From positions 374,501 to 438,500 of the forward strand of contig NC_134683.1 in assembly GCF_024713945.1 (NCBI RefSeq): a DNA stretch of 64,000 nucleotides, given 5' to 3'. The translations under genes and the position numbers were made by a program. This document shows positions 40,301-50,611 of the stretch, in pieces. Position 1 is the stretch's first letter. The number at the start of each line of letters is the position of its first letter. The stretch is from Dermatophagoides farinae. Its lineage: Eukaryota > Arthropoda > Arachnida > Sarcoptiformes > Pyroglyphidae. The notes under the pieces were generated by a model, which made no database searches, was not told the DNA's origin, and saw nothing but the letters and a program-made list of their open reading frames with translations.

Positions 40301-43300
40301 AGATGGAGATTGATCCAGAAACATCGGATGAAGATTTAGATGAAATTATTCGGGAATTATTGAATGATTCTCCATCAAAAATACAAGATCCAAAGAAGGA
40401 TAAAATTATTTTCAAAATAATGAAACGTACACCAAAAGATCAGGAACCTACAGAAGATGAACAGATTGCGGAATTTAATATTGATCCAAAATCACCGGAA
40501 AAAATTGCTAAGGATATTATTTCGAAAGCAATTCAACCGTTAACATTGAAACCATCAAAAGATCCACGAGAAAGAATTGTTCTTCGTTTTATTGTACGTC
40601 GTCCTGATGGCAGTGAATCGATTGAAGAATTAGTCATTGATCCACGTATGACCGATAATGATATCGAGGGTGTTATCCGTGATATTCTCAGACAAACACC
40701 AGGAAAACTTCGTGATCCTCGGGATAAAACAATATTGCGAGTAATAAATCGCCAACCACAACAAAACAAACAACAACCAAAACCTCAGATTGACGATGAA
40801 CAACAAAAAATCACCAGACCAACATCAAAACCAATGAGTGAAACACAAAAACCATCAAAATCACGTATGAACGACGAAGAAGAACCAGTTGGTGATTTTG
40901 AAATTGATCCGCAAAAACCAGAGAAAGATATTGATCAAATTATTCAGAAAATAACATCACGTGCACGTGATCCAACAAAAAAATTGATTCTTCGTTTAAT
41001 ACGTCAAATTCCAGATCGATCAGATTTGGTTGAAGAACATTTAATTCAATCAGAAACTCCTGAAAGTGATATTGCCAAGATTCTTGGTCAATTACCAAAA
41101 AAAGTAACCGATACACGTGAAAAAACATTGATAAATTTCGTTTTAAAACCACGTGACAATCATCGTTCACCCGATGATCTGCCATTAACACGTGATCCAA
41201 ATGATAATGTTATCATACGTATTGTGGTTCAAAAACCAAATAATGAACGTTCGATTGAAGAATTTCAATTACCAACTGGCTCATCGAAAAAAGATATTGA
41301 AAATCTGATCCGACAGGTGAATCAATCAACAACACCAAAAATTAAAGAACCAAACACACAAATCATTACTCGGGTAGTGAAACAAACACCAGATGGTCAA
41401 GAATCGATAAAAGAATACCATGTTGATCAACGTACAGCACCCACTGATATTGATGAAATAATTAGAAAAAATATTCGACCAAAACAACGGCGTATAATTA
41501 CCAGGGTAGTGATACGTAAACCAGATGGCACTGAAACAGTGGAAGAAATTGAAATTGATCCAGATGAAGAAAATATCGACGAAGTTATTCGCCGTAAACT
41601 TGGTGAAACAGCGTCAAAAATTACTGGTCCTGCAAAAATTTCCACTAGATTAATACGACAAAAACCAGATGGTAGTGAAGAAGAAGAAGAAGATCTGGAT
41701 CTATATCCAGAAGATAATGAATCTGATGACGATAATTACGATAATGATGAACAATTGGAAGAATTTGAAATTGATCCAAAATCACCAGAAAAAATAATCG
41801 ATAGTATTGTTAATCGAATGTTGAGATCAAAAGTTCCTGATCGACGATTAGTTATTCGTTATGTAATTATTCGACCAGAAGAAGGTGAATTAATTGAAGA
41901 AATGATTGTTGATCCAAGAACAACAGATGGTGAAATCCGTGAAATTATTCATGAGATATTGATGGAAACACCATCGAAAATTAAAGATCCACGAGATCGT
42001 GTTGTATTTCGAATTATTCATCGTCCATCGAAACATGAACAACAACAACAAACAGCAGAAGATCAAGATGAAACAATTGGTGAATTTGAAATTAATCCAA
42101 AATTTCCAGAAACAAATGCTGATGAAATAATTCATCGTGCAACAACAAGTCAACAACGTCAACCTAAAGAACAAATCATAATTCGTTTTATAATCATTCG
42201 TCCTGGATTCGGAGAACAAATTGAAGAACTTGAAATTGATCCACAATTAGATGACGATAATATTGGTCATATAATACGTGATATGTTACGACAAGCACCA
42301 GCGAAACTACGTGATCCCCAGGACCGAATTGTTTTTGCTATCGTAAAACGAAAACGTAAACAAAAACAACAAAAAACACGTGATATTGATGATATGATTC
42401 GTCAAGCTATACGTTCATCAGTACCGAAACCAAGTTGTCGATTGTCAACAACAGGTGCTGAAGAAACGATTGGTGAAATTGAAATTATTCCTGAAACAAG
42501 TCAACAAGCAATCGGTGATTTTGTTCGTCGTACTATACATTCACCTAATTCACGAATTGGTGATTCAAATAATGTTCGTATTATCATACGAATTTTATCA
42601 CGAAAATCAACAATTGGTGATGTTGATGATTTAATTGAACAATTCGAAATGAGTCCAGCAACAGGTGAAAAAGATATTGATGCTGTTGTACGAAAAATTT
42701 TAAGAACAATTACAACAAGATCACCAGAACCAAATGAAAGAATTATATTACGAATTATAAAACGTCGACAAGGTAGTCAAGATTCATTGGATGATGAACC
42801 AGAATCAGCTACCGGTGATGATATTGATGAAATTATACGGAGATCATTGAAAACACAAACATCAACTATTCGTGATCCAAGTGGTAAAATTATCACACGG
42901 GTTGTACGGTTAAAACCTGGTGGTGAAGAACCGGTGAAAGAAGTAGAAATGGATCCAAAATGTACCGAGGGTGATATTGATGAAATCATACGTGAAGCCA
43001 TTCAAACAAGTCGTAATAAATATCCAAGTGGTAAAATGATCACACGGATTATTCGTATGAAATCTGGTGGTGAAGAATCGATTGAAGAATTGGCTATGGA
43101 TCCAGAAACGCCACAAGTTGATCTAGATGATATGATACGTAAAGCTGTTCGTACAACAATATCAAGAATTAAAGATTCGAATAGTAAAATGATTACACGA
43201 ATTGTACGGCTTAAACCTGGTGGTTCTGAATCAATTGAAGAATTGGAAGTGGATCCAGAACTGCAAGAAGAAGAAAACGGTGATAATAATGATATTCGAG

Positions 43301-44756
43301 AAAAAAATCGTCAACATTTACCATATACGAAAATCATTACACGTATAGTTAGACAAAATGCCGATGATCGTGAAGAAATCTTGGAAGAATTTGAAACTAT
43401 ACCGGAATCTGCTGATTCCGATATTGATGATGCAATACGTGAATCAATATTATCGGCCACATCATTAATACAGGATCCAAATACAAAAATTATTACACGT
43501 GTAATTCGGTTGAAACCTTGTGGTGAAAAATCCATTGAAGAATTTGAAATGGATCCTGAATGTTCGGATATTGATTCCGATATTGATGATGCTATACGTA
43601 AAGCAATACGTACACGATCATTGACGATAAAAGATTCAACTGGGAAAATAATAACACGTGTTGTGCGAAAAAAATCTGACGGACAAGAATCGATTGAAGA
43701 TTTGGATGATGAACAACAGCAATCAGCAAAAACACATGAACAGCCTGAAGGTATTGGACAATATGTACGAAAAACTATTCGTGATACAATTTCGCCAGTA
43801 AAAGATAAAGCTGGAGATTTAATATCTCGTGCATTTAAACAACAACAACATCAGATGACGACGACTACATTGACAACAACACAAACAGCTGGAATAAAAC
43901 ATCGACCAGCGACAAAAACAACAACAAATGAATCATTTGGTTTTATGCGTAAAACGTATAGTTCAGCTGTGAAAGAACAACCTAGAGATATGAAAGGAAA
44001 AAGTCCACCATTCCGTGCTGGATTACCAACTCGTGACATTCATGGTAATATTATTCCATCGACAACAACAACAACAACAAGAATTTCGAAACCAACAACC
44101 ACACATTCGATTACTGCTGAAGCAAGACGCCCTGAACCACGAAATACTAGTCTATCAATTCAGGAACGTGTTGGAAATAAATTTGGAAAGTTTGTCACAC
44201 CATCCTCATCATCGGCATCATCATCATCATTATCGTCACGAGATTCACGTTCTAAATCGAAAACACCACCCACGGCTGATAATCGACCACGAATGACATT
44301 CAGGTAGACTAAAGTTTGATTTTTTTGAAATAATTTTCTATAATCACCTATTTTCAATTTAGTTTGAGATCAACACCTGAACGTGAATCACAAACTGGAC
44401 AAACGAAAATTTCACGGCCATCCATTCAAATAAAAGTATGATGAATTATAAATTCAGATGAATCTTTGAATTTAAATTTAACTTTTTTTTTCTTAAAAAT
44501 ATAGAAATCCAGCGATTCAAAAGGATTCATCAAAGTAGATGAACAGCAGCAACAACAAACTCAGCAACATGGTACCCGTATACCAGTGTTTACTAGTCCC
44601 GGTGGTGGTGGTGTTTTAAAAGATTCCACATCATTATCACCAAAAGCAATACAACAGGAAATTGGTAATGATTTCGATAGCAGTAATCCGAAAACAAGAC
44701 GACGTAATAATCGTACAACGACGACGACGACGACAAATAAACAACAGAAGAAATAA
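10357..44756 (+). CDS. Giant AHNAK-like modular scaffold protein, ~11,011 residues, 11 coding exons
   Basis: Exons (all GT...AG): 10357-12148, 12240-24681, 24761-25255, 25320-25811, 25887-26375, 26435-30160, 30214-30432, 30630-37205, 37823-44303, 44363-44435, 44505-44756. Frames join at every junction. The only break is one surplus base near 24510 that makes a TGA at 24512. Without it the sum is 33,036 nt. The first in-frame ATG (10357) follows stop-rich leader sequence. Order of domains: Thr/Ser-rich N-terminus, IQ motif (residues 256-266), AHNAK-like repeats (about 715-3970), a Lys/Ser linker, an unrecognised ~50-residue module array (from about 4380), a charged disordered exon (about 6550-8743), a second module array (about 9025-10700), and a Gln-rich basic tail. 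No signal peptide or membrane segment is present, so a cytoplasmic or cortical scaffold is inferred by analogy with AHNAK/desmoyokin. True orthology is unproven. It is tail to tail with the ZYG11-like gene. Confidence 0.88.
11122..11154 (+). other. IQ calmodulin-binding motif (exon 1 of giant gene)
   Basis: The residues IQAAFRGYEVR match the IQxxxRGxxxR consensus at residues 256-266, within an Ala/Arg-rich helix preceded by TPEQAA. In other proteins this motif binds calmodulin or EF-hand light chains, usually without Ca2+. It is the only IQ motif I see in the protein. Confidence 0.85.
11380..11790 (+). other. Paired basic LFGRKK motifs in giant protein exon 1
   Basis: RLFGRKKR (about 11390-11415) and RLFGRKKK (about 11755-11785) repeat a hydrophobic-basic sequence about 120 residues apart, each followed by Lys-rich residues and preceded by acidic stretches. 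They could be membrane-phospholipid binding or nuclear-localisation segments. This is inference from composition. Confidence 0.5.
16915..17650 (+). repeat. Internal segmental duplication, copy A (partner 20998-21733)
   Basis: About 735 bp here recur nearly unchanged at 20998-21733, with a constant offset of 4083 bp (1361 codons). I checked the offset at 16981, 17281 and 17581. The few differences are mostly single bases. The frame-preserving offset shows multi-unit duplication or gene conversion inside the AHNAK-like array. Confidence 0.85.
20998..21733 (+). repeat. Internal segmental duplication, copy B (partner 16915-17650)
   Basis: Second copy of the ~735-bp multi-repeat segment, 4083 bp downstream of copy A and in the same reading frame. 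It differs at scattered positions, for example in a GASGK versus GPSGT stretch. Confidence 0.85.
24506..24514 (+). other. Apparent +1 frameshift producing a premature TGA
   Basis: The frame reads AEKNL then GAA TGA. In the sister blocks the same place reads AAT CTT/CTC GAT GAT (NLDDA or NLDDV). Here it is CTT GAATGAT, one A more than expected, and the frame continues seamlessly one base later as DAIKRAPR. No splice signals explain it. The coding frame is otherwise intact for 20 kb downstream, so an assembly or sequencing indel or a recent mutation is likelier than an old pseudogene. Confidence 0.8.
24761..26375 (+). repeat. Three tandem equal-sized phase-1 exons (exons 3-5)
   Basis: Exons 24761-25255 (495 nt), 25320-25811 (492 nt) and 25887-26375 (489 nt) are each bounded by phase-1 introns. 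Each encodes about 163-165 residues and carries one three-part module block ending in a GKDIGDD- or GREIGDE-like sequence. Exons 3 and 4 both start (G)FPSF followed by (L/M)PEFGW. This is the signature of tandem exon duplication, and any one exon can be skipped without changing frame. Confidence 0.85.
27013..27568 (+). repeat. Internal duplication in exon 6, copy A (partner 29440-29995)
   Basis: A ~555-bp module block plus its ISESVTRMTDPTGKTTTRIV tail recurs at 29440-29995, with a constant 2427-bp (809-codon) offset checked at both ends. Identity is very high. Confidence 0.8.
29440..29995 (+). repeat. Internal duplication in exon 6, copy B (partner 27013-27568)
   Basis: Second copy, 2427 bp downstream of copy A. 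Besides scattered substitutions, the end differs: copy A leads into VTTEKLES, copy B into DELKPKK. Confidence 0.8.
31400..37205 (+). other. Charged Lys/Asp/Glu/Pro/Ser-rich disordered region of giant protein
   Basis: Most of exon 8 encodes loosely repeated short phrases such as KPEDDSKKPDDQIKPKDK. It is almost free of aromatic residues and Cys and has near-balanced charge. Composition resembles PEVK-type elastic or entropic-spring segments, with fewer Val. Two diverged modules (about 32960-33170 and 33510-33700) and three short helix motifs interrupt it. A flexible spacer between the two module arrays is inferred. Confidence 0.65.
33950..36800 (+). repeat. Three copies of a ~30-residue amphipathic helix motif
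   Basis: Within the disordered exon, three hydrophobic islands share the pattern (I/V)xxLGx(I/V)LKxNxxxxLxxx(L/F). They are PIQELGAILKDNAAKVLDDL (about 33975-34035), SVDALGSVLKTNIGNMLNQF (about 34200-34260) and SIDKIGSLIKDNASDLLGKV (about 36715-36775). The heptad-like spacing of Leu/Ile/Val suggests amphipathic helices able to pair or to bind a partner. Confidence 0.65.
37206..37822 (+). other. Largest intron of the giant gene (617 bp)
   Basis: Donor GTAAAA after ...TTACAAG, acceptor TTGTATAG before TTAAAGATG. It joins phase 1 (G|TT, Val). The intron is T-rich with ATTCATTC runs and is the only intron above 200 bp in the gene. Confidence 0.85.
38250..38470 (+). other. Three ITRAFS(P/S)(D/E)K short motifs
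   Basis: ITRAFSPDK, ITRAFSPEK and ITRAFSSEK occur at about 38257, 38335 and 38431, spaced about 26-32 residues apart in an acidic linker. A related ISRAFK lies near 43830. The SP core could be a proline-directed phosphosite. The function is unknown. Confidence 0.6.
38660..43710 (+). repeat. Second array of ~50-residue modules (exon 9)
   Basis: Tandem relatives of the first array with a different consensus: (I/V)(I/V)(L/I)RF(I/V)I(R/V)(R/K)PDG, then SIEEMDIDP, a DxDIDxI(I/L)RE(L/I)L helix-like stretch, and P.K(I/L)KDP. Toward the 3' end they become simpler KIITR(I/V)VRLKPGGEE-SIEE-LEMDPE units ending near 43710. Divergence between units is much greater than in the first array, suggesting that this array is older or less homogenised. 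Confidence 0.8.
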
Positions 44757-44770
44757 AGAATTTCGATAAA

Positions 44771-44806
44771 AATAAATCAACGACGACGATGATGACAAAA
44801 AATAAA
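44771..44806 (+). terminator. Candidate poly(A) signals of giant gene
   Basis: AATAAA at 44771-44776 (15 nt after the TAA stop) and again at 44801-44806. Either could direct 3'-end formation, giving a very short 3' UTR. The AT-rich background makes chance matches common. Confidence 0.4.
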
Positions 44807-45180
44807 AAACGCCTTTTTTCGGATGACGACTATATATCATTGACGATTATTCAATACCTGTTGTATTCATCATACATTTATAAATATAGAATCTTTGTAT
44901 CATTTTCATTCTCCAACAACCACCACTATACTCATCTTATCATTTTTTTTCACACGATTTTCATCATTTTCATTCCATCATCACTATATTTTCTCTTTGT
45001 TTTTATTTTTGCCTTTTTTCATTTCTTGTACTGAATTATTATTATCTATTCTATATATAAAAGAATTTGAATGAACATTAATTCATGTTCGCTGTACATT
45101 CAAAGTTGATGTCCAGTTGATGCCTTGTAGATGTCCAGTTTAAGTATTGGCAATGATCAATGTCAATTTACTTTTTTTTG

Positions 45181-45312
45181 AACCAAGTGCTGCCATCCAT
45201 TGATATTAAAAATAACCAGAATTCTGAGGTGCCGAAAGTGGCGGTTCCTAGCGGATTTACACTGAACTAAATTTCACAAAAATATGGCCAAAATAGATGG
45301 CAGCACGTGTTT
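45181..45312. mobile_element. MITE-like element, copy 1
   Basis: A ~132-bp unit beginning AACCAAGTGCTGCCATC and ending with a slightly decayed inverted copy of that 17-mer (GATGGCAGCACGTGTTTT). It has no coding capacity. It is almost identical to copy 2 but in opposite orientation: 122 of 126 aligned bases match between arms 45181-45306 and 45338-45463. Confidence 0.75.
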
Positions 45313-45331
45313 TAAAAAAATTGTAAAATTG

Positions 45332-45463
45332 AACCAAGTGCTGCCATCTACTTTGGCCATATTTTTGTGAAATTTAGTTCAGTGGAAATCCGCTAGGAAC
45401 CGCCACTTTCGGCACCTCAGAATTCTGGTTATTATTGATATCAATGGATGGCAGCACTTGGTT
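45332..45463. mobile_element. MITE-like element, copy 2 (inverted)
   Basis: A ~132-bp unit with perfect 17-bp terminal inverted repeats (AACCAAGTGCTGCCATC at 45332 and its complement ending 45463). It lies in inverted orientation, 19 bp from copy 1. The GC-rich core (CGCCACTTTCGGCACC) is unlike the surrounding AT-rich DNA. No target-site duplication could be recognised because the flanks are T8 and A8 runs. Confidence 0.75.
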
Positions 45464-45793
45464 TAAAAAAAATAAATTTGCAGATTTGATTTAATAGTCA
45501 TAATTGATTTTCATCATCATAAATTTAACAATCTTAACGATCTTTATTTTTTTTAAAGAAAAGAAACGAGAAATTAAATAAAATTTAAATGAAAAAACAA
45601 AAAGAAACGAAAAAGAAACAAAAAAATAAAATAAAAGAATTAAAATCCAAATCACCAAAAGCCCGAGAAATAAAAATGTGAAATATTGCAAAATTTACAT
45701 AATATAAATGAGATCGACGATAATGAATTATGAATACGAAAAAATCGCAAAAAAAAACATTGAACAAATGAATAGGCTCCAATGAAATCATCA

Positions 45794-48700
45794 TCATAGT
45801 TTGAGCGGTATTGGTGAGAAACAATGAAATGATTTCAATATGATTGATGATAATCGTATTAATGGATCATTATCCAACCAATATTTAAGTAAACAATCAC
45901 ATTCATCAACTAGTGTGGCAGGTTTTTTTCCAGTTGATAAAATCGGTGTTTTACATTCCAATAATCGATTATTATCATTTGTTGAAGATTTTTTTTCAAT
46001 AATAATATTCCATTGATTACGTTCATGACAATTCCAATCGGTTTGGGCTTTACATAAAATTTGAAATTCATCATCCGTAATAGTTACTAGATTAATTAAA
46101 CGTCTAGATAATTTGCTTTGTTGTTGTTGACATTCGATACGATATTCACGTTGTAAACGTTCAATAAGAATTCGGATAATTTTTGTAATACATTTTTCAT
46201 CAAATAACATTCGACAATATTTATTTGCTAAACAAACGAAACAAAAACAAGTCAAATAAAACAAATCAAAATTCAAAAAACTTTTTCAAACTTACGATTT
46301 TTCGTACAAACATGATGTATAGCCCATAATGCCCATAATGAAATTGATTCATGTCGATCATTTGTTAACAATGACATGAATGGTTCAAATGAACGATAAG
46401 CAACCATTTCAAATGATGGATTTGGCCACGATTGTATTTGATTCAGCTATTTTCATGAAATGAATGAATGAGTTAAACATCAAGAAACAAATTGGATTAT
46501 ATAGACCTACCATTTGTTGCAGCATTTGATCCATATCAAAATTTTCGACCTTTGACCAATTTAAATTATTGTCAGATGCAAGCTGTGCTAGGATTCCAAT
46601 AGCAAAATAGCTTACATCGATTTGATCTGAATAAATTAGTTTTCTTTGATATAGGAGAGAACAACAAACGAGAAAAAACAATGGTCAAATATTAACAAAA
46701 AAACAACAACAACAACAACGTTTGTTTAATCATACCTTAACTGATGTAACAATTTTGGTTGTATTAAATGTCGTCGTAAATATATTACTTCAGCAATATT
46801 ATTTAAAAGCCCGAGGATTTTCGTTTCAATATTGTTTTTACCTTGAAATAGCTGTGAAAAAATTAAAAACAAAAAAAATTGAACAAACAAAAACAAATTT
46901 TTTTCCTCAATACTTACAATCAATGTATTAACATAAAGTTTAATACCATTATGTTTGATGAATGTTTCACATGTTTTCGGTGCATCATCTGTAAAATTCC
47001 ATAATGCTGATAATGATAATTTCAATATAATTTCACTATTTGGTGTGTTGACACAATAACTTTCTGATACAAGATCAAGTAATTTTTTCAGATAAACAGA
47101 TTGTGAACCCATTAATGCATTCTCTACGGTTGGTATTTTAGCTGCCAATATGGCACAGATACCGAGAGCAAGACGATTTACAGATAAATCACTAAAAGTA
47201 AACAATGTATCCATAACCAAACGAATGCAGCTATAACGATCAAATGTTATATCTTGCAATATACGATCTGAACACATTGTCAATAGAATATTTTTGATGA
47301 TTTGATATTCCGTTGAATAATGTTTCATGGTTTCAATACAAATATTTACGACTTTACGTAGAATGAATGGATGCAGATTTGAATTATTTTTCGTTAAATT
47401 ATAAAGATTACCAGTTGAAAAAAGAATCAGCTGTTGATTTTTCATATGCCTATCCATTATATCAACAATCAATACGACAAGTGATGATCGATATGGACGA
47501 ATTTCATTCGGCTGTAAACGGCTTTCAGCGGCTAATATTTCTCGACTATCCATAGTATCGTCATATTCATAATTATCATCATCATAATCATCGTTGTTAT
47601 TGTCGAGAATATTCGGATCAAATATATCAATTTCTTGTTCCAGTAATGGTGGTTGTTGTTGTTGTTGTTGCTCAATCAATAGAATATTATCGGAAAATGT
47701 ATATTGACATAAACAATTCAATGCTTTCTGTATGAATGTTGCACGATTTCGATATCGAAGTAATGATTGTATAACATGAATTAATTTTCCCGTTCCAGCA
47801 ATCATTAAACGGCCATGTGTTCGTGTATCCAGATCAAACATTTCGGTGAAATTGAATTCCGTTGACATAAGACCAATAAATTTTAATGGACGAAATCGTG
47901 GATTTTCTTTATGTTCCAATAATCGTTGTCGTATTAGTTGACAAACTAATGATGCTGACACACGACGTCCAGAAATATCCAATTCCGTTAAACGTTCAAA
48001 TTGAATAAATTGTGGAAAAAATTCAGCCAAATGATCATAGACAACATATCTTTCGGGTTCGATAGCAAAACGATCATCCGATATATCGAGATATTCAAGA
48101 TTTTTTAGTTCACCTAAATTATTTTCATCTTTACAAGTGAGTGCAACATTATGCAAATGTAAACGATTCAATTTTTCTAGTTTTCTCAATGGTTTCAATA
48201 GGGTTAATTTGGTGGCCGTTAAATCCAACGATCTCAAATTGACCAGATGATCGGTTATTATTTCTAAACATTGATTATTGAATGATGTATATGAAACATC
48301 CAGATGTACAAGATTAGTTAATCTTGTCAATGATAAAATGATACAAATTTTATTGAATTTTGTTAGCGAACAATGTGGAACACTAAATGATTCCAGATTC
48401 CAAATAGACCAAGGTGATAGATTGTTAATCAACTCGGTAATCGTACAATTCATTAGATGTGCCATTTTCAAACGAATTAAATTATGTTTTTTCAATACTT
48501 TTAATCCATCCACAGTGATCAATGTTGCATTTTCAATTCGAAACGTGGTTATTGTATTAACATCACCATCAAACAATGGAAATGACAATGTACGATCATT
48601 CATTTTATATAATTGTTGAAATCTATCGATAATATCTTGACAGATATTTTCAGATAGTCTATAATAAAGCTGGATTGCTGATAATTCATCATCATCATCA

Positions 48701-49260
48701 TCTTCATCATTATTTTGTCGTTGTTGTTGTCTGGATAGATGTTGCTGTTGTCTAATGGTTTCTTCTTCCAATGATTCTAAGGATTTACGTCCAAAGAATG
48801 TACCAATTAAATTATGGCAAGATTTTTTAAATGAACTTAATTTATCATCAACATTATTATTGTTGTGGCCATTATTATTGCTATTAAAAGCAGCAAGATT
48901 GTCAGTAGATGATGGCCGCGATGATAATACCCATTGTGGTGTACGTGCATGTAAACTTGAAAATATTAGATTTATTGAATGTTGTTCACGTGCTATTAAT
49001 CGTGACCATGATTGATTATCATTATTATTCTCGTTGTTATTGCTTAAATTATTGGCACTGTTGTTGTTGTTGTTGTTGATATTTTTATTTCCACCGCCAT
49101 TATTCAAATGGTTGTTTAATTTATTATTTTGATGACCGGCACGATTGTTGTTGATAATCGATGAATGATGTTGAGGTTGACTCCATCTATATAATGATTC
49201 ACAAAATACATTCAATGCTATTTCATATAACGATAATGGTAACATTTCTTTTTGCGTCAT
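45794..49260 (-). CDS. ZYG11-family protein, CUL2 E3 ligase substrate receptor
   Basis: Five exons read downward: 49260-46918, 46851-46736, 46643-46511, 46446-46296, 46227-45794, giving 1058 residues. ZYG11/ZER1 proteins recruit substrates, notably proteins with exposed N-terminal Gly, to cullin-2 ubiquitin ligases. Seen here: an N-terminal LSLYEIALNVFCESL segment in the place of the family's cullin-binding box; leucine-rich repeats (about residues 255-470, LDVSYTSF, LDLTATKL, LDISDDRF, LDISGRRV); then armadillo-like repeats with the family signatures CSDRILQD, LSALWNFTDDAPKTC, LGLLNNIAEV, VSYFAIGILAQL and EMVAYRSFEPF. It is longer than the vertebrate proteins (about 750) because of an Asn-rich, low-complexity insert (about residues 40-170) and an acidic loop. 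Exon joins restore family sequence exactly. The first ATG (49260) was chosen; a second Met lies six codons on. Confidence 0.93.
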
Positions 49261-50611
49261 TTTTATTTCGTTCTTTCGAAATGTTGACAATGATGAAATT
49301 GGATCACTTTGTGTAGTATTGAATTATGAAAATTTTTTTCAAACAAAAATCAAGACAAAACGATGATGATGATGAACAAAAAAAAAATCCGAATCGAATC
49401 TTGAGGAAAAATTTGTCAAAAAAAACTGGAAAAATTATCAGTTAGCATTGTCATATCGAAATCGGAAGCAGTGACTGATTTAATCAACGTAATTTACGTA
49501 GTTTTTTTTATTGTCTTGAAATTTTTTTTTAAACAAAACAAAACAAAATGTGACTAGATTGTTGTTATAATGGAGATAAATAAATTGTTATTGCTGTGTT
49601 ATAATTGCTAAATAACAGACAAAAAAAATTGACTTGATTCGACGAACACACAAGTATTTTCATGTGTGTGTCATTGAAATCAATTAAATCCAAATTTGAT
49701 CACCGACATTTTATCACTTTTTTTGCGAGTTGAATACAGGGGTTGTATCTGATGAATTAAAACTTTTATTAATATTTCATATTCAAATACACATGTACAA
49801 ATTAATTGATGATGATGATGGTGATTTCAAATCAAACAAACTTACTTTCTCTCTTTTTTCTCATTTTCTCTTTTTTACATGAATTATCAATGAAAATTCA
49901 ATTAATTTTGTTTCAATAACAAATATGTTGTTGTTTTTGTTGTTGATGATGTTTCTCTCAATCGTCCCTGCAGTGTTTATGTTATTCGATTCGAGCACTT
50001 TAACAAACGTATTGAGCATGTCAATGAAACAAGGATAGCCTCCCACATTTAAATGCTACTACTACTAATACAGTAAAAGTATAGAAGGTGTGTGTGTCAG
50101 TGTACATGTAGAATGTAAAGAATTTAAATATACACATGAATGAATGAATGAATGAATGACACTATCGATTGTTTTGTAAAAAAAAATTAGTCGTTCATCG
50201 TTTGATTTTTAAAAGGTTTTATATAGAATTAAAAATTCAATTAGTTTTTTTATTTTCACATAGAAATTTCATCAACAAAAACAGCAAAAAAAAAACAACA
50301 ATGATAAATCAGAATTTTATTTGAGAGTATCCACCACCATCAAATCATCAGCAATTATTACTATAGTCATGTACAGATCAAAACCAATATGGATATTTGA
50401 CCCATAGATCGAGTAGATTAAATTTTCTCGGCTTTTCCGTATGACGAATGTTGCTAATTTTTTTTATAGTGAATAAAAAATGAAATTTCATTATCGATGC
50501 CTGAGATAATTACATATAGAGAAAAAAAGTAATTTTTGCAATGAATTTTTTTTTTTTAAAAGCAATGATTTTTTTTATCTGGCGAACAGGAAAAAATAAC
50601 ATTCACAATAC
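49261..50611. other. Intergenic, no gene recognised
   Basis: AT-rich spacer upstream of the ZYG11-like gene and downstream of the zinc-finger ORF, containing GATGAT and (ATGA)n tracts. An acceptor-like ACTGCAG on the minus strand near 49970 could belong to the zinc-finger gene but leads quickly to a stop. Nothing else can be supported. Confidence 0.6.
50137..50158. repeat. (ATGA)n microsatellite
   Basis: Five to six tandem ATGA/GAAT units in non-coding DNA. Confidence 0.85.

Larger units (their letters stand above)
44757..45793. other. Convergent intergenic spacer
   Basis: Spacer between the stop codons of the giant gene (+) and the ZYG11-like gene (-). It contains candidate poly(A) signals, a pyrimidine-rich stretch, the double MITE-like palindrome at about 45172-45470, and an A-rich block near 45560-45660. 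No coding exon was recognised. Confidence 0.7.

Noticed and set aside
44860-45034. Phe-rich open frame after the giant gene's stop
   Set aside because: A T-rich 3' flank read in frame. It has no splice signal linking it to the gene and no coding composition.
45172-45470. Reading the palindrome as an intrinsic terminator or structured RNA gene
   Set aside because: The terminal 17-bp inverted repeats on each half and the head-to-head duplication fit a MITE-like element better. This is a eukaryotic genome, where hairpin terminators are not expected.
49261-49290. Ten-residue N-terminal extension of the ZYG11-like protein from 49290
   Set aside because: It starts with TTG. The first ATG in frame is at 49260, followed directly by family-like sequence.
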